DNA of 64,000 bases from Aphis gossypii (Eukaryota > Arthropoda > Insecta > Hemiptera > Aphididae): assembly GCF_020184175.1 (NCBI RefSeq), contig NC_065531.1, positions 39,639,213 to 39,703,212 of the forward strand, in the 5' to 3' direction. The notes under the pieces are model-generated. The model did not search any database, was not told the DNA's origin, and saw only the letters and a list, made by a program, of their open reading frames with translations. Positions 54,547 to 64,000 of this stretch are shown piece by piece; position 1 is the first letter of the stretch, and each line of letters starts with the position of its first letter. Made by a program: the position numbers and the translations under genes.

Positions 54547-54766
54547 GAATTATATTATACCCATGTATTATATAGATATTATATTATAATGTCTCAGAGT
54601 GTTTTCTGCTAGCGATGTTCAGTGTTTTGGTTTTCATCTTTCAAATGTTTCAAGATAGAATAACAAGTAAGAAGTATATTTGATTTATAATTATTGTTAA
54701 AAATATATCAACTCTAAAATATTTTATTATGTAGATTGTATGTACAAGATACTTTTTTTTTTCAGG

Positions 54767-54802
54767 TTTGAAACCGACCACACCGCGGGAACTGTTTTCA
54801 CA
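54767..54802 (+). repeat. Copy A of a dispersed GC-rich motif
   Basis: This 36-base GC-rich patch matches the reverse strand of 24238-24276 with transitions only plus a 3-base gap. It follows a ten-T run and CAG (54753-54765), which resembles a splice acceptor but is also what the other copy has as poly-T. GC-rich sequence continues to about 54830. One frame stays open through both copies and the gap keeps that frame, so a coding origin such as an old mobile-element protein fragment is possible but unproven. Confidence 0.65.
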
Positions 54803-55235
54803 ATACTTCCGCGCCGCCGCTATAATAAGTACAAAAAACTATATAGGTTGATACTTATTATTCAAAAATTAAAAAATATTTGTTTAAATAGGCATATGCA
54901 TTTGGAATATAAATGTTGAAACGTATTCAACGCTTGTCAAAGTTGATAATTTATATTGTACGTTTATAGAGAAAAACATAACTACGTCTATAAATTATCC
55001 ACTCCTGCAGGTAACAATATATTAAGCTATACAATTTTTAAATATATACACACATCGAGGTGATTATTCGCTCGTTCAAATGCAATGCCATGGAGCAATC
55101 TCCAAAGTGACGATGGAAGTTGCGATGAACAAGATTTGGTCACTACATGTTTGAGTGTCTATCAAAACGTCTGTTCATAGACGACGAAATTATTAAAGAA
55201 TGGTATGTAACATTATATGATAAAACTGCTAGGTG

Positions 55236-55260
55236 GTCCGACTTGCTCAGTCGGTAGAAC
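55236..55260 (+). pseudogene. tRNA-Lys-like 5'-half relic
   Basis: About 25 bases resemble the first third of a tRNA of the lysine type: a partial acceptor strand (GTCCGACT) followed by GCTCAGTCGGTAGAAC, close to the D arm and A box of the intact tRNA-Lys at 37.06 kb. After this the match ends and the sequence becomes plain A+T-rich DNA with no anticodon arm, B box or T run. It is therefore a truncated tRNA copy, or the head of a decayed tRNA-derived SINE. Nothing suggests it is functional. The D-arm match is clear, but whether it came from a gene or a SINE is open. Confidence 0.6.
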
Positions 55261-56250
55261 TGAAAAATAATTTGACTATTTACAATTAATTAATTATAAG
55301 ATAAATGTCATTAGCTCTAGCTAATAAATTAATATCATGTATTCATCTATTAATGTAAAAGTATAGAAATTAAGCAAAAATCACAATACTCCAATTGTCA
55401 TTACTCGTTACATACAACAATGTTAAATAAAATTAAACTAATATTTGAATTCGAGTGTTTAAAACTGTTTAACCTAATTAAGATAACTCCATAAATCAAA
55501 CACAACTGCGAATAAGATAAGGTGCATAATGAGCATCATATTATCTATATTAACTTTTTACTTTTATAATTTACTTATCAATATTTTATTAACATGGTGT
55601 ACTTGTTCATGTTCTCGAATCACGACCTCGAGAGCCCTCTGACGATCAGGAAGAAGGAAAATATTTTAACAATTTAATACTCATATACCTGATAGGTGGC
55701 TATATATTATCCAGCACTTACAGGTAAGTGTAGGAAAGAGTCCCTCAGATTCCAACATTCATTCAAGGCTTATGTCCCTTGTGTTTGCCTCACATTAAAT
55801 TTATTAAACGTACTCTAATATTCTTATTAATTTGCCATTTATTATTTAATATACTTTATTAATTTATATTTTTTATTTTTTTTCTTTTATTTTTGTGTTA
55901 TTAAAGATCATAATTTTTAAATGTAACTCTCGATACAAAGAGCTCTGCGTTTTTTTTTTAAAGTAATACAAATTTTTAATTTAACTTAATGATAACTCGA
56001 CAATCTTATTACTATAGATACAGTTATAAGCTAAAATGAAATTCTTCATGATATACTTCGTTCACCCTTCAATTACGTCACCGTCGGACTATATAATGTG
56101 GAATATATACCTATCTCGTCCTAATAGGCAAAACGTACGTTTTGGCGACAAATTTAAGGGTTGATCAGGTATATCGGAATATATCAGGCAACAGCAGTAC
56201 GACTTATCAAAAGTATAGTATATAATAATCGGCGGCGGTAATAAAAGGGA

Positions 56251-58394
56251 GAGTTTAATGGTAGCGAACCATTGTAGGAAGTGAAACATAGCACCCTTGA
56301 TACATTACTATACTGTACCTGCGACTACGGTGATGTCATTAACGCGGACGATCATCACGATGATTATCATCTTATTATACAATTAATACAGTCGACAAAC
56401 GATCCTAGAAATAATAACAATATTCACGGTCTCGGCACTCGTCTATTTATGCCTCGATACATTTATCATATAATACGCATTATAATATGAAGACGACGAA
56501 CTGTGTTCGGTCGGTTCCCACGATTTTCTCCGCGAGATTATATACAAAGCACATAATATTATACACATATACACTACACCCCCTCGAAACTGACGGCCTG
56601 CTATAATAATATTACCTATCAAATATATTATACGATCGTTTTTAACATCAACGTATACGAACGGGTTTGCCCTCCGGCGTTGTACGCGTGTGACCTGCAC
56701 GGTTTATTGGTCAAATCGACCGCGGAAAAACATCATGATGACCCACCGTGTGATGGGGTACATTATTATAAAATATTACACACATAATAATATCGTACGC
56801 GTTAATCGTGGACCGCGTGTATGGTATTCAAAGCCGATAGTATGATGCTCAGGTAATAATGATAAATTAACACGCGCACTTATGTATTATATAATATATA
56901 GGTATGTAATAAGAAGAATCAAAACGTCCGGCAACCCGAATCGCGGTCCTGTTCGCGTGAAGATATTTTTGAAAGGGTGTAGGTCGTGGAATGCATAATC
57001 CACATCTGCAAACGCGAATTAACGACTCGTATGGGTAAGTTTTCGCCGTTGAAAATAGAAAAGTCGAAATCCCGAAAGAACACCACATCAAACGACGAGT
57101 CCCACCACGGACGTTGTTATAAATGATATGATATTTAAAAATCATACGAGACTTTGTGAGTGAATATAAGCGCAGCTTTGAAGTCTCTCTATTCCTCCTT
57201 CGTTTTACGGTTTGATCGTCAATAAGTTTTTGACAAAACGAGGTGGCGAGCACGCGTTAGTATACGAGCGTGTTTTATATTGTAAAAAAAATAAATGGGT
57301 GATAATAATATAATGTATAATTCGGCAGTTTTTGCTGCCCTGCGCTAATCACAGCGATTATCCGTCCAATCGATTTATCGACAGCGACGTAATCCGCGCA
57401 CACTGGTGGCAACCGGTCGTGAATAATACCGTTTTAATAATTGTAGCACACTTGTTTTTTATTCTTTGGTCATTATGTTTATGCACACGACGACGAGACC
57501 AGCAACACGTCCGCGAGACTAGCCACCTATGTACATAATTAAAACTCGACTTGATAGTTATTTCGTATACATACTTACTAGTTACTACCTGCCGATCTGC
57601 AGTATCGTTTTAGAGAAGACAGGAGCGTTCGATTTTCTACCGACTGCGTCGCATATTCGCTCATACAATATGATTTACGGATGATAAACGTTACACGTAA
57701 ACGTAAGCAAGGCGTGTTAAATCGTCGAGAGGAAAATTTGACGAAACCGTCTCTCAGCCATTTACAGACTTGTCTGATACATCACAGACTTCGCGGGATT
57801 TCCGATATTCATCATCAACGGCATAATATAATATATGCACTTCACTTCGCTTATAATCGTGATCTTCAAACATCGGTATACTACACTGCAGTTTATCTAA
57901 TCACGAGAAAATTAAAATACAAACGATTTTATGCGTATCAAGGTAGAGGCCTTGGCAATATCGTTTGATTTATTAAGACATATTCTGTACGCCTGTGTAA
58001 TTGAAAATGTATATACTACATTTTACGCTATAATTATTTTAATAACACTTATTATTAAATATTATTCAAGTTGTAGTTTTTCACTATTATTATTATTATT
58101 ATTATTATTTAGGAATCATAATTGAGTGTTCATCGGTAACGGCTACAATATAAAACAATATTAACTCGTAACGCTGCAGTACACTACTCGTCTTACACGA
58201 CACGTGATATCAACAGCTTTGTGTGTGTTTGTGTACCAAGTGGATTGACGCGAACACGAGGTTGCTTTGAATGACTTGATTGACTTTCAAAGGGAAGTTT
58301 TAGTTTGAAGGCACTAAACCTCTCTTTAAGATGTACGTATAATATTCAAACATTTCAAACCATAGACAAGATATTCAATATGATAATATTGAAA
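56251..58394. other. GC/CpG-richer zone
   Basis: About 2 kb of less A+T-biased DNA with many CpG. A 128-codon minus-strand frame (57253-56867) and a plus-strand frame with a hydrophobic stretch near 57.43-57.48 kb lack ATG starts, domains and splice context. Possibly regulatory. Confidence 0.45.
58085..58110. repeat. (ATT)n microsatellite
   Basis: About eight ATT units followed by TTTAGG, which superficially resembles a splice acceptor. Confidence 0.9.
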
Positions 58395-58514
58395 CATAGG
58401 TGGCTATGAGATGTTTATAGCCCTCTTGAAACCTTGAAGGGTGAACCACTTTGTGACCTTATAAAAGTTTGGAAAAGTTATTAAAAATGTAATACTTTCG
58501 TCTACGCCCCTCTG
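58395..58514. mobile_element. Possible short hAT-like MITE remnant
   Basis: The left end CATAGGTGGCTATGAG and the right end in reverse CAGAGGGGCGTAGACG resemble the CAGTGGCGTAGC-type ends common on hAT MITEs and enclose about 120 bp. The flanking 8-mers (TATTGAAA and TATAAAGT) do not match well, so the target duplication is decayed or the borders are wrong. There is no coding content. Confidence 0.35.
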
Positions 58515-61245
58515 TATAAAGTAAGTATATTATATGAGTATAATATGTACAAAAAGTATTATACAAAAATACCAATTAAAAACAGATGGAATATTCGATT
58601 TTCACCCATCAGTCATTCGTAAGATTATGATATAATTTAGTAATTTATTTAAGTATATTAATAACCATAAAAGTATACGATTTATAAGCCTGCAGCAAAT
58701 CGTGGAAGCTAGTTATCTCTGCTTCGGTGGATTATATAGTAATTAGCCATTCCATTAGGCCACATTATTCTTTACGAACGTTAAATATACACATAATATT
58801 TCTATTCGTGTGACTATTCATATGAGGTGTATATAATTACTAAAAAATACTGGATAAATAAACATAATATTGATTCGACTGCGATACCACATTCCAGTAC
58901 AATAAAATTGCAATAAAACAAACTTCTTTTTCTTACCATACATTATTACTTATTAATTATTATTTGTAGGTAATTGGCATGTTGAACTTTAAGAAAACCT
59001 TTGTTCTTTAACAGTGAAGTCTTTTGAGATACATTGCAGCTATATTGACGTATAGTAATACAGTATAGTACATTACTATTTAGTAACTTGCCATATAGTA
59101 GGAGTAATATTATGAAAGAAACGAAATCGAATTTAATTCGCTCTCAATCTTAGGACGACGGTTGTATTGAGTTGACTGTTGATATGTACCTATACGATGT
59201 GTATATACGAGTATATTGATCGACAAAAATCATAAATTAATTTATTGGACGAGTTAAAAATTCTAACGATACAAATAGAAATCCTTTTCCGATTGTTACG
59301 TTTCCGTGTCGGTTCAAAAAATGGCACAACGGTTTAATTTTTATTGGTATGTTTTATAATTTATTTTTTATACAATTCGTTCGTTTTCGAATATTATAAG
59401 CGTCCGCGATTCCGCACAGACGATGAAATATGCAGTACAATATTGTTATTTAAATATTTAATTATTTTATTGTAAACTGATCTACTTTTACCGTATACGT
59501 ACATATACAGGTGGCCGAATGACAAATAAATTATGGTGGATTGTTGTTATTTGTTATTATATTGTTATTAACTTCAGGCCCGTGGTACGACGTTATTGTT
59601 AGACTTGAGTACTTGACAATGTAATGATGAGAAGTCGGATGAAAAAAAAATTAATTCTCGATTCGGTTGTGTTTGAATGTAATATATTTATGACTGTTGT
59701 GAAATTTCTATTTCAATTTTAAATCAAGTTCCTTAACATAACATATAGATTTAGATATTATTTGTGCACAGTGTATTAAGTATTTACTTATCAAATTGCA
59801 ACCGTAATTGATCTATAAATAGAAATTATTTTGTGCAAAAGTTAATTAATGATTAAATTCAACATATACCTACTGATTTATCAATTTCATAAACCGTCGT
59901 AGGTATATACGAGTAGCACTATAATATTGCTTGGACTAGATACGATAGTCGATAACGACGGAAATTAACTTCTTCAGTTATACATATTTTATTTTGCATA
60001 ATAATATGATGATCGTGTACCTATATTAAATTTATATTTATTATAAAGAATAATACAATATAGTAATTGCACATTGGAATTGGAGGTATTTATTTTTTTT
60101 AATTATTGAATTAGTACGATCTCTAGTTTTTATAGTACCTTTCTATAGTTTGAGTGTCATATATTCATAGCAATTTACTGAATTTAAACATCTTAAGATC
60201 GTTTTAATTTTGAAAATTATTTGAAACTGAGTAGATAACGTTCTCTGTATTAATAATCACTGTTTCTTTAAATAACATCATCATTCATCATTCATCATAA
60301 CAATATATTGTAAACTTATTTTTATTAAAAATGTATTGTATCACACAATTTGTATGACGATGATTTTCAGCATGTTTTTATCAACAAATAATAATGATAT
60401 AACAAATGATCAAAAAATTCAACAAACTAAATAAACCACTTTTAAATTTTACACGAATAATTATATTATAAATTATTATAATAGATCATTAAAACGAAAA
60501 CATTGTATGTGTACGATAAAATACAACTAATTGGCGTAAAAGAATTTATAAAATAATAAATTGTGTTGTAAAAAAATAACAAAAAAGTGTACTTATTTTT
60601 ATTGAAATATGTAAAAAAAAAATCAAAATATGTATCTAATTAAATATTTATTGAATTGTTTTTTTTTTTTTTAAATTCAGATCAAAAATAACAATACATT
60701 TTCGTATTTTATACCTTGGGACTATAATTAATTCATTGAATTATTAAATAACTTAACTGGTCTCATGATGGTTGCATCATATTATATGTATTTATTTAAC
60801 TCATTATTTAAAAGGAATGAATTACCAGGCTCAAAACTAAATTCACCAACATCATCCATACCCTTATATTTACGATTCACATCTTTATTTTGTTGATGAT
60901 ACTTTGGTTTTCGAAATATGATGATTTAATGAAAAGCACTGAATTATATTATTACTGATTTTTTACAATATTTTTGATATAGAAATTATTTGTCACCTAA
61001 ATTTCTTATAAGTAAATTATTTTTAGTATTTGGATACCTTAGATATTAACCTGAATTTAAAGAAAAAAAAATTAAGTTGAATTAAACATAATTTGAAAAC
61101 AGATCGAAAAAATTCAAACATTTTACAAATTTTACAAAAAATAATACAAATATGTATTTTTATGTATCTATTTAAATCTTCTAAATATTAGATTAAAAAA
61201 AAAAACAACTAAACACATGGCCTCGAAAATGAAAACAAATAATGA
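58515..61245. other. A+T-rich non-coding DNA
   Basis: No gene, RNA or mobile element recognised. A few CpG-richer stretches lie at 59.1-59.6 kb. Confidence 0.65.
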
Positions 61246-61773
61246 GGAAAATAATTTAAGCGCGGCGATTTCGCGGTAGAGACAAGGACGAAATTTGTTT
61301 TTACACGCATTATATTATCATTCAATTGTGTATTTCTGAACAAGTAAAGGTTTTTTTTTAACCCGACCTACCCTTCCCACAGCACTCGCCACCTCCGCCG
61401 GTTTTTATTTTTTTTTACATTAAAATAATAATATATTATCTTCACGTGTCGGCCGCGCGTGTTCAATATAAAATCGTATAGAATATTGTTATAAAATAAA
61501 CCGTTTTCGTGCGCTCAATCGTTTTCCCCCTAAGGTAAAAAAAAATTTCCCCATCTTTCCTTTGGTCAGCCGCAGTCTACCGACTGCATATAACTGCACG
61601 CACATACGTTATAGACATATGGGAATCCGGTTTTAGTCGGGTCTGATTGCTTTGCTCGATGACAACAGAGAGAAACACTAAGAGACTCGGTTTAATATTT
61701 TGTCCACGTCGATTTGTGCCGTTTTTCGTACGCACACATAATGCTATGCCCGGTCATATGTACCTATAAATAT
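61246..61773. other. GC/CpG-rich island
   Basis: CpG-rich cores at 61.26-61.28, 61.38-61.40 and 61.44-61.46 kb (GTGTCGGCCGCGCGTG) and a C-rich 61.53-61.57 kb stretch. No open frame of interest. Promoter-like in texture; ends at the transposon at 61778. Confidence 0.45.
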
Positions 61774-61777
61774 TATA

Positions 61778-62485
61778 CAGAGTGATTCACTAAGCATGTT
61801 CACCCTTTTTCTCCAATATAATATAGTTATTGTATTGTTATATTAAAAGTTAATTTTATGAAATTTTAAACTATATTTTCAAATCCATGAGTCCTTTATA
61901 TTAGGTACTTAAGTATAGTATATCTGCAGAGGAATAAACTTCTATTTTTCAAATGAGAACCCCCCCTCCCTTACTACTACGATTATAAATTACGATAATT
62001 TTTCTGAAAATTTCCATACTACTCAGATTCAAAATTTAGACTACACAGTAGTTTCTGAGTTATAAAATTGTGTGTAGCTATTAAAGTCAATAGTTTCATA
62101 ATAATGAGTTTGAAAGATATGGGGCCAATGAGAGTTTACGATGATTTGAACATTTTAATAATTAATAATAATCTACAAAAATAGTCTACGTACCTATATC
62201 AGATGTAGATCTGTCTATTTGAAATGAGGAAAACCGATATTTTTTCAGAAAAAATACAATTATAATTTTATTACATATATTTTGGATAAAAATTGATAAC
62301 ATTATTAAATATTAAACAATTTTATATATGTTTTTAAATTATGATTTTAAGATGTGATAACTACCTATTTGTTATATAAATAAATACATAATATACAAAT
62401 TGTCCAAATAGGACAATTTTTAATTTAAATAAATTCATTAAAAAAAAAAATAATGAGAACTAAAGATCCATATTGAATCAACCTG
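61778..62485. mobile_element. Non-autonomous DNA transposon with TATA target duplication
   Basis: A 708-bp element with terminal inverted repeats. The left end reads CAGAGTGATTCACTAAG and the right end in reverse reads CAGGTTGATTCAATATG, sharing the core TGATTCA. Both ends are flanked by TATA (61774-61777 and 62486-62489), which is either a 4-bp target duplication or a TA duplication next to a chance TA. There is no coding frame inside. The interior is A+T-rich with a seven-C tract near 61967. The superfamily is unresolved: a TA duplication would suggest Tc1/mariner, a 4-bp one another class II group. The right end lies a few bases from the splice-donor-like site of an exon-like segment on the minus strand. 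Confidence 0.7.
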
Positions 62486-62496
62486 TATACACTTAC

Positions 62497-62629
62497 GATG
62501 AGTATTGTCTTTGTATGAGAAGTTCGGTTTCAACCGACAGACCAGCCGAATTCCCATGAATGAGCCCGACTGATCATAATAATACCTCTCTCGTAGAGAC
62601 CCGTCAACAAGTTCACGGTGACATATCAT
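62497..62629 (-). CDS. Candidate exon, product unknown
   Basis: On the minus strand a 133-base segment starts with ATG directly after GTGTAGCAG, a possible splice acceptor or simply upstream sequence, and ends at CATC|GTAAGT, a good splice-donor match (GTAAGT at 62496-62491). Only one of its three frames is open, giving 44 codons. It is distinctly richer in G+C than the flanks. The peptide mixes charged and aromatic residues in a globular-looking way (RERYYYDQ, then LVCRLKPNF) but matches no family I know. A transposon end lies two bases beyond the donor hexamer, so if the exon is real the element sits at the very start of its intron. It could equally be chance or part of an unrecognised repeat. 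Confidence 0.22.
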
Positions 62630-62639
62630 CTGCTACACA

Positions 62640-64000
62640 CAATCGAAAATCGATCGACAGCTGCGGATACTGCAGCATAAAACGATTAGAGGCCGGATGT
62701 CAATGCCTTAAAAGAAATGCATTTATGGCGTAGAAAATATTATTTTATGACCTGAAACTAACAAAAAATGGTCAACGGTTTCGAAAAAAAGCCTTTGAAG
62801 TTTGAATAATTTAATGTTAAAATAATTTAAGATGTTTAAATATTTTTATCGTATACGTTTTAATAGGAAAAACTAAATTTAAAAAATTTCAGCAGCGTGT
62901 AGAATGGCCGCGATTATTCATAAGGTTTTGTGTGGCAACAAATAGCTCCGTGATGCTATCACGCCAAGCTATCATCTCCAATTCAAATTTTTTGTATAGT
63001 TACTTAAGATTTCATTGAGTAAACATGAATTATTTTACCAAGTTAGCTAATACTATGTGTAATTATTATTAGTGACTATTACTTATATCTGTAAAATTTT
63101 AAACCACATTTTTTCGCAGGCGGCTGAGAAACGTAAAAAGTATACGTGTTGCGTGTGTTTCCCTGTTACTCGAGGATAATAGGCGTGTCTGCAAAAGTAA
63201 TTGTTCCACTCATAATTTGTCGTTTTTAATTTCGTGCGCCTTTTTTATTTTTTGCACAATAATTTAATCTTTTAAACTAGATTTTTCAAAAAATCTGATA
63301 GGTACTTTTGCACTTAATGATACCTGTTTACTCTGTACCTATATAGTATATACATCAATACATCTAGTTAATTTTTTATATGATGCCATTAAAAGCAACA
63401 TTATAATATAATATGGTAATATGATAATGTTAGCAATTATAGCAATTTTTAAAATTTTAATTTAATTTGCGTATAACGGGTTAGGACGATATAATAGTAT
63501 ATGTATAGTTACGGACAAGTATAATGTAATTATTATTAATATATTATTATAGGTACTCCATGTTTTGATTTTTATAATTTATACATAAAAACGGTCTAAA
63601 CACCGAGTGAATTTTTAACAAGTGACTGTAGAATAATTTCGAAAGAATATATCATGCGTTAACGTTTCGATTGTTTCGTTTTTGTTTGTGTAAGACGGAC
63701 TTATTGGTGGTGCGATTTAAAGTCGATTTAGAAAGTATTTTTCTGTGCACTATCATTGATTTTATCGATTTACACTAAACCCTGATCGCATCATAATTTC
63801 GACAAAAATTTATACAAAAAATTAATCAGCCATATTTGAATAGCGATAGATGAATTTTTTTCGGAGGAGGGGGCACTATACGGTAATTCAGTATAGTAAT
63901 AGTAATTAGTAATATAGTTAGACACTGTATGCGCGCCGTGGGCAGAATTTATTAACAAAAAATGTCAATCAAAAAAAAAAGCGTCAAAAAAATAAGCGAA
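62640..64000. other. A+T-rich non-coding DNA
   Basis: No gene recognised up to the window end. A GGAGGAGGGGGC patch lies near 63863. Confidence 0.65.

Larger units (their letters stand above)
52541..56250. other. A+T-rich non-coding DNA
   Basis: Holds copy A of the dispersed GC-rich motif (54767), an AT tract (54518) and the tRNA relic (55236). No protein gene supported. Confidence 0.65.

Noticed and set aside
56867..57253. 128-codon minus-strand frame
   Set aside because: It opens with GTG rather than ATG, lies in a GC-richer zone where stops are rarer, and ends in a Tyr/Ile-rich tail. No family recognised.
57332..57538. Frame with a hydrophobic, membrane-like stretch followed by Arg residues
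   Set aside because: No ATG, no acceptor site upstream, and a single hydrophobic run is easily produced by A+T-rich DNA.
1..64000. CRISPR arrays, operons, phage or bacterial genes
   Set aside because: No regularly spaced repeats with spacers, no ribosome-binding-site-led gene strings, and composition and tRNA features are those of an insect nuclear genome.

Overview
The window looks like 64 kb of an insect nuclear chromosome, most likely an aphid (Aphididae) or a close hemipteran relative. The grounds are general: very high A+T, endless ATAATATTATAAT-type runs, frequent GTACCTA/TAGGTAC words, undepleted CpG in the richer patches, a eukaryotic tRNA gene with internal promoter boxes and a poly-T stop, and several class II MITE-type elements. 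The taxon is an inference from sequence style, not from a marker gene.

This is essentially a gene desert. The longest open frames are 128-132 codons, about what chance gives at this composition. None has a recognisable domain, and there are no bacterial, phage or CRISPR features. The one secure gene is a tRNA-Lys(UUU) at 37055-37127 on the plus strand. A 5'-half tRNA relic lies at about 55236-55260.

The second layer is mobile DNA. The clearest elements are an 887-bp foldback element with very long inverted arms at 51646-52532, a 168-bp hAT-type MITE with a perfect 8-bp target duplication at 47264-47431, a 708-bp element flanked by TATA duplications at 61778-62485, and a pogo/Tc1-like MITE at 44094-44254. 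Weaker hAT-like pieces lie near 36.86, 47.63 and 58.4 kb. A 36-39 bp GC-rich motif is shared, in opposite orientation, between 24.2 and 54.8 kb.

The third layer is a set of discrete GC- and CpG-richer islands in the A+T background: about 3.3-4.2, 7.0-7.6, 10.6-14.5 (patchy), 20.4-21.45, 28.0-29.7, 38.3-38.8, 40.2-41.4, 42.4-42.96, 46.1-47.25, 56.2-58.3 and 61.2-61.8 kb. They could be promoters, enhancers, untranslated exons or old mobile DNA. The island at 46.1-47.25 kb is the best candidate gene start: on the minus strand it holds a TATA-like site, an ATG and an open frame ending at a near-consensus splice donor. A second exon-like segment on the minus strand is at 62497-62629. Neither could be assigned a product. 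No genes can be shown to work together here. The plainest reading is intergenic or giant-intron DNA between or within regulated genes.
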